64,000 nucleotides of DNA, from assembly GCF_009870825.1 (NCBI RefSeq), contig NZ_WTWY01000025.1, positions 1-64,000 on the forward strand. The letters are read 5' to 3'. The notes under the pieces were generated by a model. The model made no database searches. It saw only the letters and a program-made list of their open reading frames with translations, and was not told the DNA's origin. The stretch comes from Paenibacillus sp. USDA918EY (GTDB lineage: Bacteria; Bacillota; Bacilli; Paenibacillales; Paenibacillaceae). Made by a program: the position numbers and the translations under genes. Numbering within the stretch: the stretch's first letter is position 1; every line of letters starts with the position of its first letter. Of this stretch, positions 25,756 through 36,780 are shown piece after piece.

Positions 25756-28700
25756 TTGGCAGGACATCTTGTTCAGTATGGTCGACGCACTCGGCGAAGT
25801 TATGCGCGAATTAATGAAGTACTTGAGGTTCCGAACCTGATCGAAATCCAACAAAAATCATACGAATGGTTTTTGGAGGAAGGATTGCGCGAAATGTTCC
25901 AGGATATCTCGCCAATTCAGGATTTTACGGGAAATTTGGTGCTGGAGTTCATTGACTACAGCCTTGGTGAACCGAAATACACCGTCGATGACGCGAAGGA
26001 ACGCGACGTGACGTATGCGGCGCCTTTGCGGGTGAAGGTGCGGCTCATCAACAAAGAAACCGGAGAAGTCAAAGAACAGGAAGTATTCATGGGTGATTTT
26101 CCTCTGATGACGGAAACCGGTACGTTTATCATCAATGGCGCAGAACGGGTCATTGTCAGCCAGTTGGTACGCTCTCCTAGCGTCTACTTCAGCACGAAAG
26201 TCGATAAAAACGGCAAAAAGACCTACACCGCGACGGTCATCCCGAACCGCGGCGCATGGCTTGAACTGGAGACGGATGCGAAGGACATCATGTATGTCCG
26301 TATTGACCGTACCCGCAAAATTCCGGTTACCGTTTTGCTGAGAGCGCTTGGTTTCGGCAGCGACGCCGAAATTTTGGACCTGCTCGGTAACGACGAATAT
26401 ATTCGCAACACACTTGACAAGGACAACACCGACTCGACGGAAAAAGCGCTCATCGAGATTTACGAACGCCTCCGTCCGGGCGAACCGCCTACGCTGGACA
26501 ATGCGAAAAGCCTCCTCGTAGCGCGTTTCTTCGATCCAAAAAGATATGATCTGGCCAATGTCGGCCGTTATAAAATCAATAAAAAGCTGCACATCAAAAA
26601 CCGCCTGTTCAACCAGCGCCTTGCCGAATCGCTGATCGATACCCAAACGGGCGAAATCATCGCGGAAGCCGGACAAATGGTTGACCGCCGTTTGCTGGAC
26701 GAGATTTTGCCGCATCTGGATACGATGGTCGGCCATAAAACCTACCATGTGTCCAACGGCGTGCTCGATGCCAACGACATTCCGCTGCAAACGATCGACG
26801 TATTTTCGCCGATCGAAGACGGCAAAGTCGTGAAAGTCATCGCGAACGGCAACATCGACAAATCGGTGAAGCACATTACGCCTGCTGATATTATTTCCTC
26901 GATCAGCTACTTTATTAACTTGCTGCACGGCATCGGCAACACGGACGACATCGACCATCTGGGCAACCGTCGTCTCCGTTCCGTCGGCGAATTGCTGCAA
27001 AACCAGTTCCGTATCGGCTTGTCCCGTATGGAACGCGTAGTCCGCGAAAGAATGTCGATCCAGGACGCGAACGTGATCACGCCGCAGGCTCTGATCAATA
27101 TTCGTCCGGTTATCGCTTCGATCAAGGAGTTCTTCGGAAGTTCCCAGCTTTCGCAGTTTATGGACCAAACGAACCCGCTTGCGGAATTGACGCATAAACG
27201 CCGTCTGTCCGCGCTCGGACCGGGCGGTTTGACGCGTGAGCGCGCGGGCTTCGAAGTCCGCGACGTCCATCACAGTCACTACGGCCGGATGTGTCCGATC
27301 GAAACGCCGGAAGGTCCGAACATCGGTTTGATCAACTCCCTGTCGACGTTCGCCCGCATTAACGAGTACGGCTTCATCGAAGCTCCATACCGTTGGGTCG
27401 ATCCGAAGACGGGCGTGGTCACCGATCATATCGATTACCTGACCGCCGATGAGGAAGACAACTATGTCGTCGCCCAGGCGAACGCGGCGTTGAAAGAAGA
27501 CGGAACGTTTGCGGAAGATATGGTTATCGTTCGTTACAACAAGCAGTCCGACAACATTTTGCCGATGCCGAGCGACCGGGTCGACTACATGGACGTATCT
27601 CCGAAGCAGGTTGTGTCCGTCGCGACGGCTCTCATTCCGTTCCTCGAGAACGACGACTCCAACCGTGCGCTCATGGGATCGAACATGCAGCGTCAGGCGG
27701 TGCCGCTGCTCGTGCCGAAAGCTCCTCTGGTCGGAACCGGCATGGAGCACAAAGCCGCGAAGGATTCGGGCGTATGTATCGTTTCCAAGCACGACGGCAT
27801 CGTGGAACGTTCCAGCGCCGACGAGATTTGGGTACGCCGGATCGAAACTGTGGACGGCAAAGAAGTCAAAGGCGATATCGTTAAACATAAATTGCACAAA
27901 TTTATGCGTTCCAACCAAGGAACATGCATCAACCAGCGCCCGATCGTCAAAAAAGGCGACATCATCAAAAAAGGCGACATCCTGGCGGACGGACCTTCCA
28001 CCGAAATGGGCGAACTCGCTCTCGGACGCAACGTCGTCGTTGCGTTCATGACTTGGGAAGGTTACAACTACGAGGATGCCATCCTGCTGAGCGAGAAGCT
28101 GGTTAAAGAGGACGTGTACACTTCGATCCACATCGAGGAATACGAGTCCGAAGCCCGCGATACCAAGCTTGGACCTGAAGAAATCACCCGCGACATTCCT
28201 AACGTAGGTGAAGATGCGCTCAAGAACCTTGACGAGCGCGGCATTATTCGCATCGGTGCCGAAATCAGCGCCGGCGACATCCTGGTCGGTAAAGTAACGC
28301 CGAAAGGCGTAACGGAACTGACTGCGGAAGAACGTCTCCTGCACGCGATTTTCGGCGAAAAAGCCCGCGAGGTTCGCGACACGTCCCTTCGCGTACCGCA
28401 TGGTAGCGACGGCATTATCGTTGACGTCAAAGTGTTTACCCGCGAGAACGGCGATGAGCTGCCTCCTGGCGTAAACCAGCTGGTTCGCGTGTACATCGCC
28501 CAGAAGCGCAAAATTTCCGAGGGCGACAAAATGGCCGGACGTCACGGTAACAAAGGTGTCGTGGCCCGGATCCTTCCGGAAGAAGATATGCCGTTCCTGC
28601 CGGACGGCACGCCTGTACAGGTCGTGCTGAACCCGCTCGGCGTACCTTCGCGGATGAACATCGGGCAGGTGCTCGAAGTCCATTTGGGCTTTGCGGCGAT

Positions 28701-29301
28701 GCAGCTCGGCATTCACGTGGCAACGCCGGTATTCGATGGAGCCAACGAATACGACGTATTCGACACGATGGAAGAAGCAGGCATGCAGCGCAACGGTAAG
28801 ACCGTGCTGTATGACGGCCGTACCGGCGAGCGTTTCGAACGCGAAGTTACCGTCGGCGTCATGCACATGATCAAACTCGCGCACATGGTTGACGATAAAA
28901 TCCATGCCCGTTCCACGGGTCCTTACTCTCTCGTTACGCAGCAGCCTCTGGGCGGTAAGGCTCAGTTCGGCGGCCAGCGCTTCGGGGAGATGGAAGTGTG
29001 GGCGCTGGAAGCCTACGGCGCGGCGTACACGCTCCAAGAAATCCTCACCGTCAAATCCGACGACGTGGTTGGCCGGGTGAAGACGTACGAATCGATCGTC
29101 AAAGGCGAAAACGTTCCGGAACCGGGCGTTCCGGAATCGTTCAAAGTCTTGATCAAAGAGCTCCAGTCTCTCGGTATGGACGTGAAGATCCTGAGCGGCG
29201 ACGAGCAGGAAATCGAGATGAAAGAGCTCGATGACGACGATGATACTGCAGGCGATAAACTAAGCCTCAATTTGGAAGGCACGGAAGTCGGAGTAGAATA
29301 A
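25756..29301 (+). CDS. rpoB: DNA-directed RNA polymerase subunit beta
   Basis: An 1181-residue catalytic subunit. The rifampicin pocket FFGSSQLSQFMDQTNPLAE and HKRRLSALGPGGLTRERAGF has wild-type residues at the usual resistance positions. The C-terminal switch and clamp region includes GGKAQFGGQRFGEMEVWALE. The TTG at 25756 follows GAGGGGTGA by about 6 nt and gives AGHLVQYGRR, matching the family N-terminus; an in-frame ATG at 25738 has a poorer ribosome site. An acidic tail ends the protein. Confidence 0.98.
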   Translation: MAGHLVQYGRRTRRSYARINEVLEVPNLIEIQQKSYEWFLEEGLREMFQDISPIQDFTGNLVLEFIDYSLGEPKYTVDDAKERDVTYAAPLRVKVRLINKETGEVKEQEVFMGDFPLMTETGTFIINGAERVIVSQLVRSPSVYFSTKVDKNGKKTYTATVIPNRGAWLELETDAKDIMYVRIDRTRKIPVTVLLRALGFGSDAEILDLLGNDEYIRNTLDKDNTDSTEKALIEIYERLRPGEPPTLDNAKSLLVARFFDPKRYDLANVGRYKINKKLHIKNRLFNQRLAESLIDTQTGEIIAEAGQMVDRRLLDEILPHLDTMVGHKTYHVSNGVLDANDIPLQTIDVFSPIEDGKVVKVIANGNIDKSVKHITPADIISSISYFINLLHGIGNTDDIDHLGNRRLRSVGELLQNQFRIGLSRMERVVRERMSIQDANVITPQALINIRPVIASIKEFFGSSQLSQFMDQTNPLAELTHKRRLSALGPGGLTRERAGFEVRDVHHSHYGRMCPIETPEGPNIGLINSLSTFARINEYGFIEAPYRWVDPKTGVVTDHIDYLTADEEDNYVVAQANAALKEDGTFAEDMVIVRYNKQSDNILPMPSDRVDYMDVSPKQVVSVATALIPFLENDDSNRALMGSNMQRQAVPLLVPKAPLVGTGMEHKAAKDSGVCIVSKHDGIVERSSADEIWVRRIETVDGKEVKGDIVKHKLHKFMRSNQGTCINQRPIVKKGDIIKKGDILADGPSTEMGELALGRNVVVAFMTWEGYNYEDAILLSEKLVKEDVYTSIHIEEYESEARDTKLGPEEITRDIPNVGEDALKNLDERGIIRIGAEISAGDILVGKVTPKGVTELTAEERLLHAIFGEKAREVRDTSLRVPHGSDGIIVDVKVFTRENGDELPPGVNQLVRVYIAQKRKISEGDKMAGRHGNKGVVARILPEEDMPFLPDGTPVQVVLNPLGVPSRMNIGQVLEVHLGFAAMQLGIHVATPVFDGANEYDVFDTMEEAGMQRNGKTVLYDGRTGERFEREVTVGVMHMIKLAHMVDDKIHARSTGPYSLVTQQPLGGKAQFGGQRFGEMEVWALEAYGAAYTLQEILTVKSDDVVGRVKTYESIVKGENVPEPGVPESFKVLIKELQSLGMDVKILSGDEQEIEMKELDDDDDTAGDKLSLNLEGTEVGVE

Positions 29302-29315
29302 GTTCGTGGATGGAC

Positions 29316-29340
29316 GGCGGACGGGGCAAACCCGTCTGCC
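29316..29340 (+). other. rpoB-rpoC intercistronic hairpin
   Basis: GGCGGACGGG pairs with CCCGTCTGCC (one G-U pair) around a 5-nt loop. No T-run follows, so it is not a normal terminator; it may be a processing or stability element. Confidence 0.6.
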
Positions 29341-29381
29341 TCATTCGCGGATTAAATCAATAGGACTAGGAGGGTTGCTCC

Positions 29382-32300
29382 TTGTTGGACGTAAACAATT
29401 TCGAATTCATGAAAATCGGGCTTGCATCCCCGGAAAAAATTCGTTCATGGTCCCGCGGAGAAGTAAAAAAACCGGAAACCATCAATTACCGTACGCTGAA
29501 ACCGGAGAAGGAAGGCCTGTTCTGCGAACGGATTTTTGGACCGCAAAAAGACTGGGAATGCCATTGCGGCAAATATAAGCGTGTCCGTTACAAAGGCGTA
29601 GTCTGCGACCGCTGCGGCGTCGAAGTGACCCGCTCGAAAGTGCGCCGTGAACGGATGGGCCATATTGAGCTGGCAGCTCCCGTTTCCCATATCTGGTACT
29701 TCAAAGGCATTCCGAGCCGTATGGGTCTCGCTTTGGATATGTCTCCAAGATCTCTCGAGGAGATCATCTACTTTGCATCTTATGTCGTTACGGACCCAGG
29801 AGATACGCCTCTGGAGAAGAAACAGCTTCTGTCCGAAAAAGAATACCGCAGCTACCGTGAAAAATACGGTTACGGATTCCAAGCGGGCATGGGCGCCGAA
29901 GCCATCAAAAAGCTGCTTCAAGATCTGGACGTGGAAAAAGAGCTTGAATTCCTGAAAGAAGAGCTTCGCACCGCTCAAGGCCAACGCCGCAACCGCGCGA
30001 TCAAACGCCTTGAAGTAATCGAAGCGTTCCGCAATTCCGGCAACAAGCCGGAATGGATGATCATGGACGTCCTTCCGGTCATTCCTCCGGAACTTCGTCC
30101 GATGGTACAGCTGGACGGCGGACGTTTTGCAACGTCTGACTTGAACGACCTGTACCGCCGCGTCATCAACCGTAACAACCGTCTGAAACGCCTGCTTGAT
30201 CTGGGCGCTCCGGACATCATCGTGCAAAACGAAAAACGGATGCTGCAGGAAGCGGTAGACGCCTTGATCGACAACGGCCGCCGCGGCCGTCCTGTTACCG
30301 GTCCGGGCAACCGTCCGCTCAAATCCCTCAGCCATATGCTTAAAGGTAAGCAAGGACGTTTCCGCCAAAACCTGCTCGGTAAACGCGTCGACTACTCCGG
30401 CCGTTCCGTTATCGTCGTAGGTCCGTACCTGAAAATGTATCAGTGCGGCCTGCCGAAGAAAATGGCTCTTGAGCTGTTTAAACCGTTTGTCATGAAAGAA
30501 CTGGTCAACAAAGGCCTTGCTCATAACATTAAAAGCGCGAAGCGCAAAGTGGAACGCGTAAGCCCGGAAGTATGGGACGTGCTTGAGGAAGTCATCAAGG
30601 AACATCCGGTACTGCTGAACCGTGCCCCTACGCTTCACCGTTTGGGTATTCAAGCATTCGAACCGATTCTGGTCGAAGGCCATGCGATCCGTCTGCATCC
30701 GCTCGTATGTACGGCGTACAACGCCGACTTCGACGGCGACCAAATGGCGGTGCACGTGCCGCTGTCCGCCGAAGCTCAAGCCGAGGCGCGTCTGTTGATG
30801 CTCGCATCCGGCAACATCTTGAACCCTAAAGACGGCAAACCGGTCGTTACCCCTTCCCAGGACATGGTCCTCGGTTCCTTCTATCTGACGATGGACAACA
30901 AGGAAGAAAAAGGTTCCGGCATGATTTTGGGTTCGATCAACGAAGCGGTTTCCGCTTATCAACGCGGATCGGCAGGTTTGCATGCGCGCGTAGCCATTCC
31001 GGTTAAAGCGCTCGGCAAAACCAGCTTTACCGAAAAACAGCAAGACGCGATGCTCATGACGACGGTCGGACGCATCATTTTCAACGAAATTTTCCCAAGC
31101 AGCTTCCCGTATATCAACGAAGCGACCCGCGACAACCTGTTCAACGGTACGCCTGAGAAATATTTCGTTTACGAAAAAGGCGCGGACATCCGCGAACGTA
31201 TGAACGAGCTGCCTGTAAGCAGCGCCGTCGGCAAGGAGTACCTGGGCCAAATTATCGCCCGCTGTTTCGAAATTTACCATACGACGGAAACCTCCGTTAT
31301 TTTGGATAAAATCAAACAACTCGGATTTACGTATTCGACCCGTGCCGGCGTAACGGTTGCGGTGGCGGACGTTATCGTGCCTGACGAAAAACAAGAGATC
31401 CTGAAAGAATCCGAAGAGAAGGTTGCGGTCGTTACCAACCAGTACCGCCGCGGTCTGATCACCAACGAAGAACGTTACGACCGGGTTATCGACATTTGGT
31501 CCAAAGCCAAGGACGATATTACGGACGTCCTCATGAAATCGATGGATCGCTTCAACTCCATCATGCTCATGGTCGACTCCAAAGCGCGGGGTAACAAATC
31601 GCAGATCACTCAGCTCGGCGGTATGCGGGGTCTGATGGCCAACCCGTCCGGCCGGATCATCGAACTCCCGATCAAGTCGAACTTCCGCGAAGGCCTGACC
31701 GTCCTCGAGTACTTCCTGTCCACGCACGGCGCGCGGAAAGGTCTGGCGGATACGGCACTCCGTACGGCGGACTCCGGTTACTTGACCCGCCGTTTGGTCG
31801 ACGTTGCCCAGGACGTGATCGTTCGCGAGGAAGATTGCGGTACGGATAAAGGTATCACAGTTAGCCGTATCCAAGACGGTAAAGAGATTATCGAGGATCT
31901 TTACGACCGCATCGAAGGTCGTTACTGCTTCGAAACGGTTCGCCATCCGGAAACGAACGAAATTTTGGTGAACCGCAACGAGCTGATCGACTCCGATAAA
32001 GCGAACCTGATCGTGAACTCCGGAATTACGAAACTGCAAATCCGCTCCGTGCTCAGCTGCCGCGCCCGCCATGGCGTATGTAAGAAGTGCTACGGACGAA
32101 ACCTGGCTACAGGCAAATTCGTGGAGATCGGCGAAGCAGTCGGCATCATCGCCGCGCAATCCATCGGTGAACCGGGAACCCAGCTTACCATGCGTACGTT
32201 CCACACCGGTGGTGTCGCAGGGGACGATATCACGCAAGGTCTTCCGCGTATCCAGGAGCTGTTTGAAGCCCGTAATCCGAAAGGTCAGGCGACAATCAGC

Positions 32301-32996
32301 GAAATCGACGGCGTCGTTAAGGAAATTCGCGAAGCGAAAGACCGCCGCGAAATCGAAATTCAAGGCGAAGCCGAAACCAAGGTGTACTCCGTCACTTACG
32401 GTTCCCGTTTGCGCGTGCAAGAGGGAATGGAAATCGAAGCAGGCGACGAGCTCACCGAAGGTTCGATCGACCCGAAAGAAATGCTGCGCATCAAAGGTAT
32501 CCGCGGCGTGCAGAACTATATCCTCCAGGAAGTTCAGCGCGTTTACCGGAACCAGGGCGTAGAAATCAACGACAAACACGTCGAAGTCATGATCAAGCAG
32601 ATGCTGCGCAAAATCCGTATCGTCGATGCGGGAGATACGCCGCTTCTGCCGGGATCGTTCGTCGATATTTACGAATACGAAACGGCCAACAAAGAAGCGA
32701 TCCTTTCGGGCAAAGAACCGGCTGTCGCAAAACCGGTCCTGCTGGGTATTACGAAAGCATCGCTTGAAACCGACTCGTTCCTGTCCGCGGCTTCCTTCCA
32801 GGAAACGACCCGGGTGCTCACCGACGCCGCCATCAAAGGCAAAGTCGACCAGCTGCTCGGCCTGAAGGAAAATGTCATCATCGGTAAGCTGATCCCTGCG
32901 GGTACCGGTATGAACCGTTACCGCAACGTCAGATTCGATGACCCGAACGCGGAAGAAGACGGCTCGAAAGAGCTGGAAACGGCTAACGTAGAATAA
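29382..32996 (+). CDS. rpoC: DNA-directed RNA polymerase subunit beta'
   Basis: A 1204-residue catalytic subunit. The N-terminal zinc ribbon is seen in CHCGKYKRVRYKGVVCDRC and the active-site magnesium loop in NADFDGDQMAVHVPLS. The second zinc site is CRARHGVCKKCYGRNL, and the trigger-loop region follows with IGEPGTQLTMRTFHTGG. It starts at TTG 29382 after AGGAGGG; the next codon is also TTG and is an alternative. A strong terminator follows. Confidence 0.98.
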   Translation: MLDVNNFEFMKIGLASPEKIRSWSRGEVKKPETINYRTLKPEKEGLFCERIFGPQKDWECHCGKYKRVRYKGVVCDRCGVEVTRSKVRRERMGHIELAAPVSHIWYFKGIPSRMGLALDMSPRSLEEIIYFASYVVTDPGDTPLEKKQLLSEKEYRSYREKYGYGFQAGMGAEAIKKLLQDLDVEKELEFLKEELRTAQGQRRNRAIKRLEVIEAFRNSGNKPEWMIMDVLPVIPPELRPMVQLDGGRFATSDLNDLYRRVINRNNRLKRLLDLGAPDIIVQNEKRMLQEAVDALIDNGRRGRPVTGPGNRPLKSLSHMLKGKQGRFRQNLLGKRVDYSGRSVIVVGPYLKMYQCGLPKKMALELFKPFVMKELVNKGLAHNIKSAKRKVERVSPEVWDVLEEVIKEHPVLLNRAPTLHRLGIQAFEPILVEGHAIRLHPLVCTAYNADFDGDQMAVHVPLSAEAQAEARLLMLASGNILNPKDGKPVVTPSQDMVLGSFYLTMDNKEEKGSGMILGSINEAVSAYQRGSAGLHARVAIPVKALGKTSFTEKQQDAMLMTTVGRIIFNEIFPSSFPYINEATRDNLFNGTPEKYFVYEKGADIRERMNELPVSSAVGKEYLGQIIARCFEIYHTTETSVILDKIKQLGFTYSTRAGVTVAVADVIVPDEKQEILKESEEKVAVVTNQYRRGLITNEERYDRVIDIWSKAKDDITDVLMKSMDRFNSIMLMVDSKARGNKSQITQLGGMRGLMANPSGRIIELPIKSNFREGLTVLEYFLSTHGARKGLADTALRTADSGYLTRRLVDVAQDVIVREEDCGTDKGITVSRIQDGKEIIEDLYDRIEGRYCFETVRHPETNEILVNRNELIDSDKANLIVNSGITKLQIRSVLSCRARHGVCKKCYGRNLATGKFVEIGEAVGIIAAQSIGEPGTQLTMRTFHTGGVAGDDITQGLPRIQELFEARNPKGQATISEIDGVVKEIREAKDRREIEIQGEAETKVYSVTYGSRLRVQEGMEIEAGDELTEGSIDPKEMLRIKGIRGVQNYILQEVQRVYRNQGVEINDKHVEVMIKQMLRKIRIVDAGDTPLLPGSFVDIYEYETANKEAILSGKEPAVAKPVLLGITKASLETDSFLSAASFQETTRVLTDAAIKGKVDQLLGLKENVIIGKLIPAGTGMNRYRNVRFDDPNAEEDGSKELETANVE

Positions 32997-33005
32997 CGTT
33001 CCAAA

Positions 33006-33064
33006 CAAAAGCGGCCTGCGAGGGCGGACGGTTTGACCGACCGCTCTCGCAAAAAGCTTTTTTT
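33006..33064 (+). terminator. Terminator of the rpoBC operon
   Basis: GCGAGGGCGG at 33018-33027 pairs with CCGCTCTCGC at 33041-33050. An outer AAAAGC/GCTTTT pairing merges with a final T-run. Confidence 0.88.
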
Positions 33065-33101
33065 GAATGATTTTCCTAGCGAAAATTAATAGCGGATCTT
33101 C

Positions 33102-33130
33102 TTGACATCGGCGAATGCAGGTGCTAATAT
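33102..33130 (+). promoter_or_regulatory. Promoter of ybxF and the str operon
   Basis: TTGACA at 33102-33107 and TAATAT at 33125-33130 have an ideal 17-bp spacer, upstream of the L7Ae-like gene. Confidence 0.85.
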
Positions 33131-33182
33131 ATCAAAGGTGCGTGAGTAGCAACATCCCTGTGCTTTTGGAGGAATCGTTAAG

Positions 33183-33434
33183 ATGTCTAATGATAAAGGA
33201 TTACAGGATGCTCATGTGAAAATCGGGGCCAAACAGACCATGAAACTTGTGGAGCTGGGCCAAGCCGCAGAGGTTTATGTGGCTGAGGATGCGGAATACC
33301 GGCTTATTTCGAAGATTGAAGCTCTGTGCAATAAGCACGGCGTGAAAATCACCTATGTGGACACCATGCAGCATTTGGGGAAAGCATGCGGAATCGAAGT
33401 GGGCGCAGCCATGGCTGCCATCGTGAAACCATAG
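33183..33434 (+). CDS. ybxF: L7Ae-family ribosomal protein YbxF
   Basis: An 83-residue L7Ae/L30e-fold protein; the B. subtilis homologue binds kink-turn RNA. The fold is seen in IGAKQTMKLVELGQAAEVYV and the C-terminal HLGKACGIEVGAAMAAIV. The position between rpoC and rpsL is conserved. AGGAATC-type spacing before the ATG is modest but acceptable. Confidence 0.92.
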   Translation: MSNDKGLQDAHVKIGAKQTMKLVELGQAAEVYVAEDAEYRLISKIEALCNKHGVKITYVDTMQHLGKACGIEVGAAMAAIVKP

Positions 33435-33467
33435 CGATATGGAAAGCAAGTTCATACGGTAAGAAAC

Positions 33468-33505
33468 GTTTTTGTTAGATAAGCCCGGCTTATCTCGGCA
33501 AAAAC
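33468..33505 (+). promoter_or_regulatory. Hairpin with internal loop between ybxF and rpsL
   Basis: GTTTTTG at 33468-33474 pairs with CAAAAAC at 33499-33505 and AGATAAG at 33477-33483 pairs with CTTATCT at 33489-33495. The two helices are separated by a TT/CGG internal loop and capped by CCCGG. It lies about 90 nt upstream of rpsL. A regulatory role is inference. Confidence 0.5.
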
Positions 33506-33597
33506 TTTTCATTTGTTCTTTTATGAACCGCCTGGGTCTGTGGACTTAAAAAGAGGTTTGTAAGGAGAATGAACATATTGGAAGGGGGTGGCTAACA

Positions 33598-34017
33598 ATG
33601 CCAACAATTAACCAACTGGTTCGCAAAGGACGTCAAGCAAAAATCTACAAATCGAAGTCCCCTGCTCTGCAGAAAGGATACAACGCTTTGAAGCGTGAAG
33701 ATACGGATTTGAGCGCTCCTCAAAAACGTGGGGTTTGCACCCGTGTAGGTACGATGACTCCGAAAAAACCGAACTCCGCACTTCGTAAGTATGCCCGTGT
33801 TCGCTTGACGAACCGCATCGAGGTGACAGCTTACATTCCGGGGATCGGTCACAACCTGCAAGAGCACAGCGTGGTATTGGTTCGCGGCGGACGGGTAAAA
33901 GACCTTCCGGGTGTACGTTACCATATCGTTCGCGGCGCGCTTGATACGGCTGGTGTAAACAACCGCATGCAGGCTCGTTCCAAGTACGGCGCTAAGCGTC
34001 CAAAAGCAAAAAAATAA
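33598..34017 (+). CDS. rpsL: 30S ribosomal protein S12
   Basis: A 139-residue decoding-centre protein. The loop TPKKPNSALRK (Lys56 and Lys57) and VRGGRVKDLPGVRYH keep the wild-type residues where streptomycin-resistance changes arise. GAAGGGGG lies before the ATG. First of rpsL-rpsG-fusA-tuf. Confidence 0.98.
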   Translation: MPTINQLVRKGRQAKIYKSKSPALQKGYNALKREDTDLSAPQKRGVCTRVGTMTPKKPNSALRKYARVRLTNRIEVTAYIPGIGHNLQEHSVVLVRGGRVKDLPGVRYHIVRGALDTAGVNNRMQARSKYGAKRPKAKK

Positions 34018-34065
34018 GCGGAAAGCCGCTTTAGTAAATTCATGACGTAAGAAAGGGGGATATCC

Positions 34066-34536
34066 ATGCCACGCAAAGGTCCAGTTGCCAAAAGAGACGT
34101 GCTGCCAGATCCGGTGTACAACAGCAAGCTGGTTACTCGTCTGATCAACCGCATCATGCTGGATGGTAAGAGAGGTGTTGCTCAAAGCATTCTTTACAAC
34201 GCGTTCAACTTGATTCAAGAACGTACGGGTAAAGATCCTATGGAAGTGTTTGAAGCAGCCATCAAAAATATCATGCCAGTACTGGAAGTTAAAGCTCGCC
34301 GTGTCGGTGGTGCGAACTACCAGGTGCCTATCGAAGTGAAGCCAGAAAGACGTACGTCTTTGGGTCTTCGTTGGCTCGTAAACTACTCCCGCACCCGCGG
34401 TGAGAAAACGATGGAAGAGCGTTTGGCTGCAGAGATCATCGATGCATCCAACAACACAGGCGCTTCCGTCAAGAAACGCGAAGACACGCACAAAATGGCT
34501 GAGGCAAACAAAGCGTTTGCTCACTACCGCTGGTAG
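34066..34536 (+). CDS. rpsG: 30S ribosomal protein S7
   Basis: A 156-residue primary 16S rRNA-binding protein that organises the 30S head. The N-terminal RKGPVAKRDVLPDPVYNSKL and central GGANYQVPIEV motifs are intact. GAAAGGGGG precedes the ATG. In other bacteria S7 feeds back on str mRNA. Confidence 0.98.
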   Translation: MPRKGPVAKRDVLPDPVYNSKLVTRLINRIMLDGKRGVAQSILYNAFNLIQERTGKDPMEVFEAAIKNIMPVLEVKARRVGGANYQVPIEVKPERRTSLGLRWLVNYSRTRGEKTMEERLAAEIIDASNNTGASVKKREDTHKMAEANKAFAHYRW

Positions 34537-34586
34537 GATTCAGTTCATCATATATTACACTTCAATTTTGAAGGGAGACTATTTTC

Positions 34587-36668
<2,082 letters not shown>

Positions 36669-36688
36669 TAAGTTTTTCGTTTTTAAGA

Positions 36689-36736
36689 CTGGCCGGACCA
36701 TCAACATCCAAGAAACCCTGCATAAATGCCGGCCAG
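36689..36736 (+). promoter_or_regulatory. fusA-tuf intercistronic inverted repeat
   Basis: CTGGCCGG at 36689-36696 and CCGGCCAG at 36729-36736 are a perfect 8-bp inverted repeat around a 32-nt loop. There is no T-run, so it is not an intrinsic terminator; it may affect processing or differential tuf expression. Confidence 0.5.
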
Positions 36737-36780
36737 CATAAACATACACATTTATTCCATTTAAGGAGGAATTGTTCAAA

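Noticed and set aside
26900..27350. Rifampicin-resistance change in RpoB
   Set aside because: The pocket residues (QLSQFMDQ, HKRRLSAL) are wild type; likewise S12 keeps both lysines at PKKPNS.
25858..29037. A 1059-codon open frame opposite rpoB, and a similar 1187-codon one opposite rpoC (29445-33008)
   Set aside because: Long antisense frames are produced by codon bias in highly expressed genes; the products have no family features and the sense genes are certain.
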